The position numbers were made by a program, and so were the translations under genes. From NCBI GenBank assembly GCA_026399025.1, contig JAPLRU010000005.1:1-46316 (forward strand): a stretch of DNA of 46,316 nt. Reading direction: 5' to 3'. Shown one piece after another: positions 45,971-46,316 of this stretch. Positions within the stretch are counted from its first letter, which is position 1. Each line of letters opens with the position of its first letter. The stretch comes from Methylobacter sp. Lineage in GTDB: Bacteria; Pseudomonadota; Gammaproteobacteria; Methylococcales; Methylomonadaceae. The notes beneath the pieces are model-generated. The model did no database searches. It had not been told where the DNA came from and was given only the letters and a program-made list of their open reading frames with translations.

Positions 45971-46316
45971 TAGACAGCTGGGTTGTTCGCCACGAAGACA
46001 CGAAGGACGCCGGCAGTCAGACGAATAGAACGCAGATGACGCAGATGACGCAGACGATTATGATGGAATAAGATTTTTTGATTGATCTGTGTTTATCAAT
46101 AGTAGCCCGAACGAATAAAGCGATATGGTTCCCGCGCTCCGGCGCTCGTCTTTATACACAAGTCTGTTCAAGACAGGACGTAGGCCGGAATACCCATAGG
46201 GCACAAGTAAGCCCGCCCGGCGACAGCCAAGGTTTATAGTTCCCACGCTCCGGAGACTGTGAAAATATTCGTTTTATAACAAAAGCAAAAGCATTCACCA
46301 CGAAGGCACGAAGGAC
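45971..46316. repeat. dispersed repeats at the right end, no gene
   Basis: About 350 bp without a supportable gene. It has a run of ACGCAGATG units (about 46029-46053; the word GGAACGCAGATGACGC-like also occurs at 22660), two copies of GTTCCCRCGCTCCGG (about 46126 and 46237), and CACGAAGRCACGAAGGA at about 45990 and 46297. These look like intergenic repeats common in this genome. Confidence 0.6.

Overview
The window looks like a chromosomal segment of a gammaproteobacterium. An aerobic methanotroph-type genome (Methylococcales) is the best guess, but no methanotrophy gene is present and this is an inference from overall gene style. Supporting observations are a complete Na+-translocating NADH:quinone reductase operon (nqrABCDEF plus nqrM), the ffs-dnaX-ybaB-recR block, sdhCDAB-sdhE, the lolA-rarA pair and mrcB.

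Layout. 1-2.2 kb: tail of a possible transposase, exonuclease I (sbcB) and a CBS-domain protein. 2.2-8.5 kb: nqrM and the tightly overlapping nqrA-F operon, all on the minus strand. 8.8-9.1 kb: a transposase remnant. 9.1-17.8 kb: a minus-strand signalling block with a frameshifted PAS-containing chemoreceptor, a GGDEF protein with a degenerate EAL domain, a NarL-type response regulator, and a large hybrid PAS histidine kinase that is its probable partner. 18.2-21.8 kb: 4.5S RNA, dnaX, ybaB, recR, a HIT protein and an exported cupin, closed by a clear terminator near 21.97 kb. 22.0-25.2 kb: a coiled-coil nuclease-like protein and ppsA. 26.0-29.6 kb: the succinate dehydrogenase operon with its flavinylation factor sdhE.

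29.6-32.9 kb is the most unusual part. It is a run of small, unrelated same-strand genes (PD-(D/E)XK-like protein, glutathione S-transferase, lipoprotein, membrane protein), each separated by imperfect inverted repeats that begin with a GCCTAAC-like core and end with GTTAGGC/GTTAGGT. This is the organisation of integron gene cassettes with attC sites, but no integrase is in the window, so it reads as a cluster of attC sites lacking an integron integrase (CALIN). A second, eroded cassette-like zone lies at 41.0-43.4 kb. It holds a RelE-type toxin-antitoxin pair, a small coiled-coil membrane protein, a degenerate attC and a large unknown protein. The unknown protein and the PD-(D/E)XK gene of the first zone are each preceded by a copy of the same ~124-bp structured repeat, whose hairpin shows a compensatory base change between copies.

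33.0-40.7 kb: ordinary chromosomal genes (small conserved protein, YgjP-like metallopeptidase, truncated haemoglobin, Bax-inhibitor-1 family protein, rarA, lolA, a VapBC-type module, mrcB). 43.6-46.0 kb: a sigma-54 activator with a cysteine-containing sensor domain, divergent from a DUF938 methyltransferase that has a consensus-perfect sigma-54 promoter in front of it. The last 350 bp contain only dispersed repeats.
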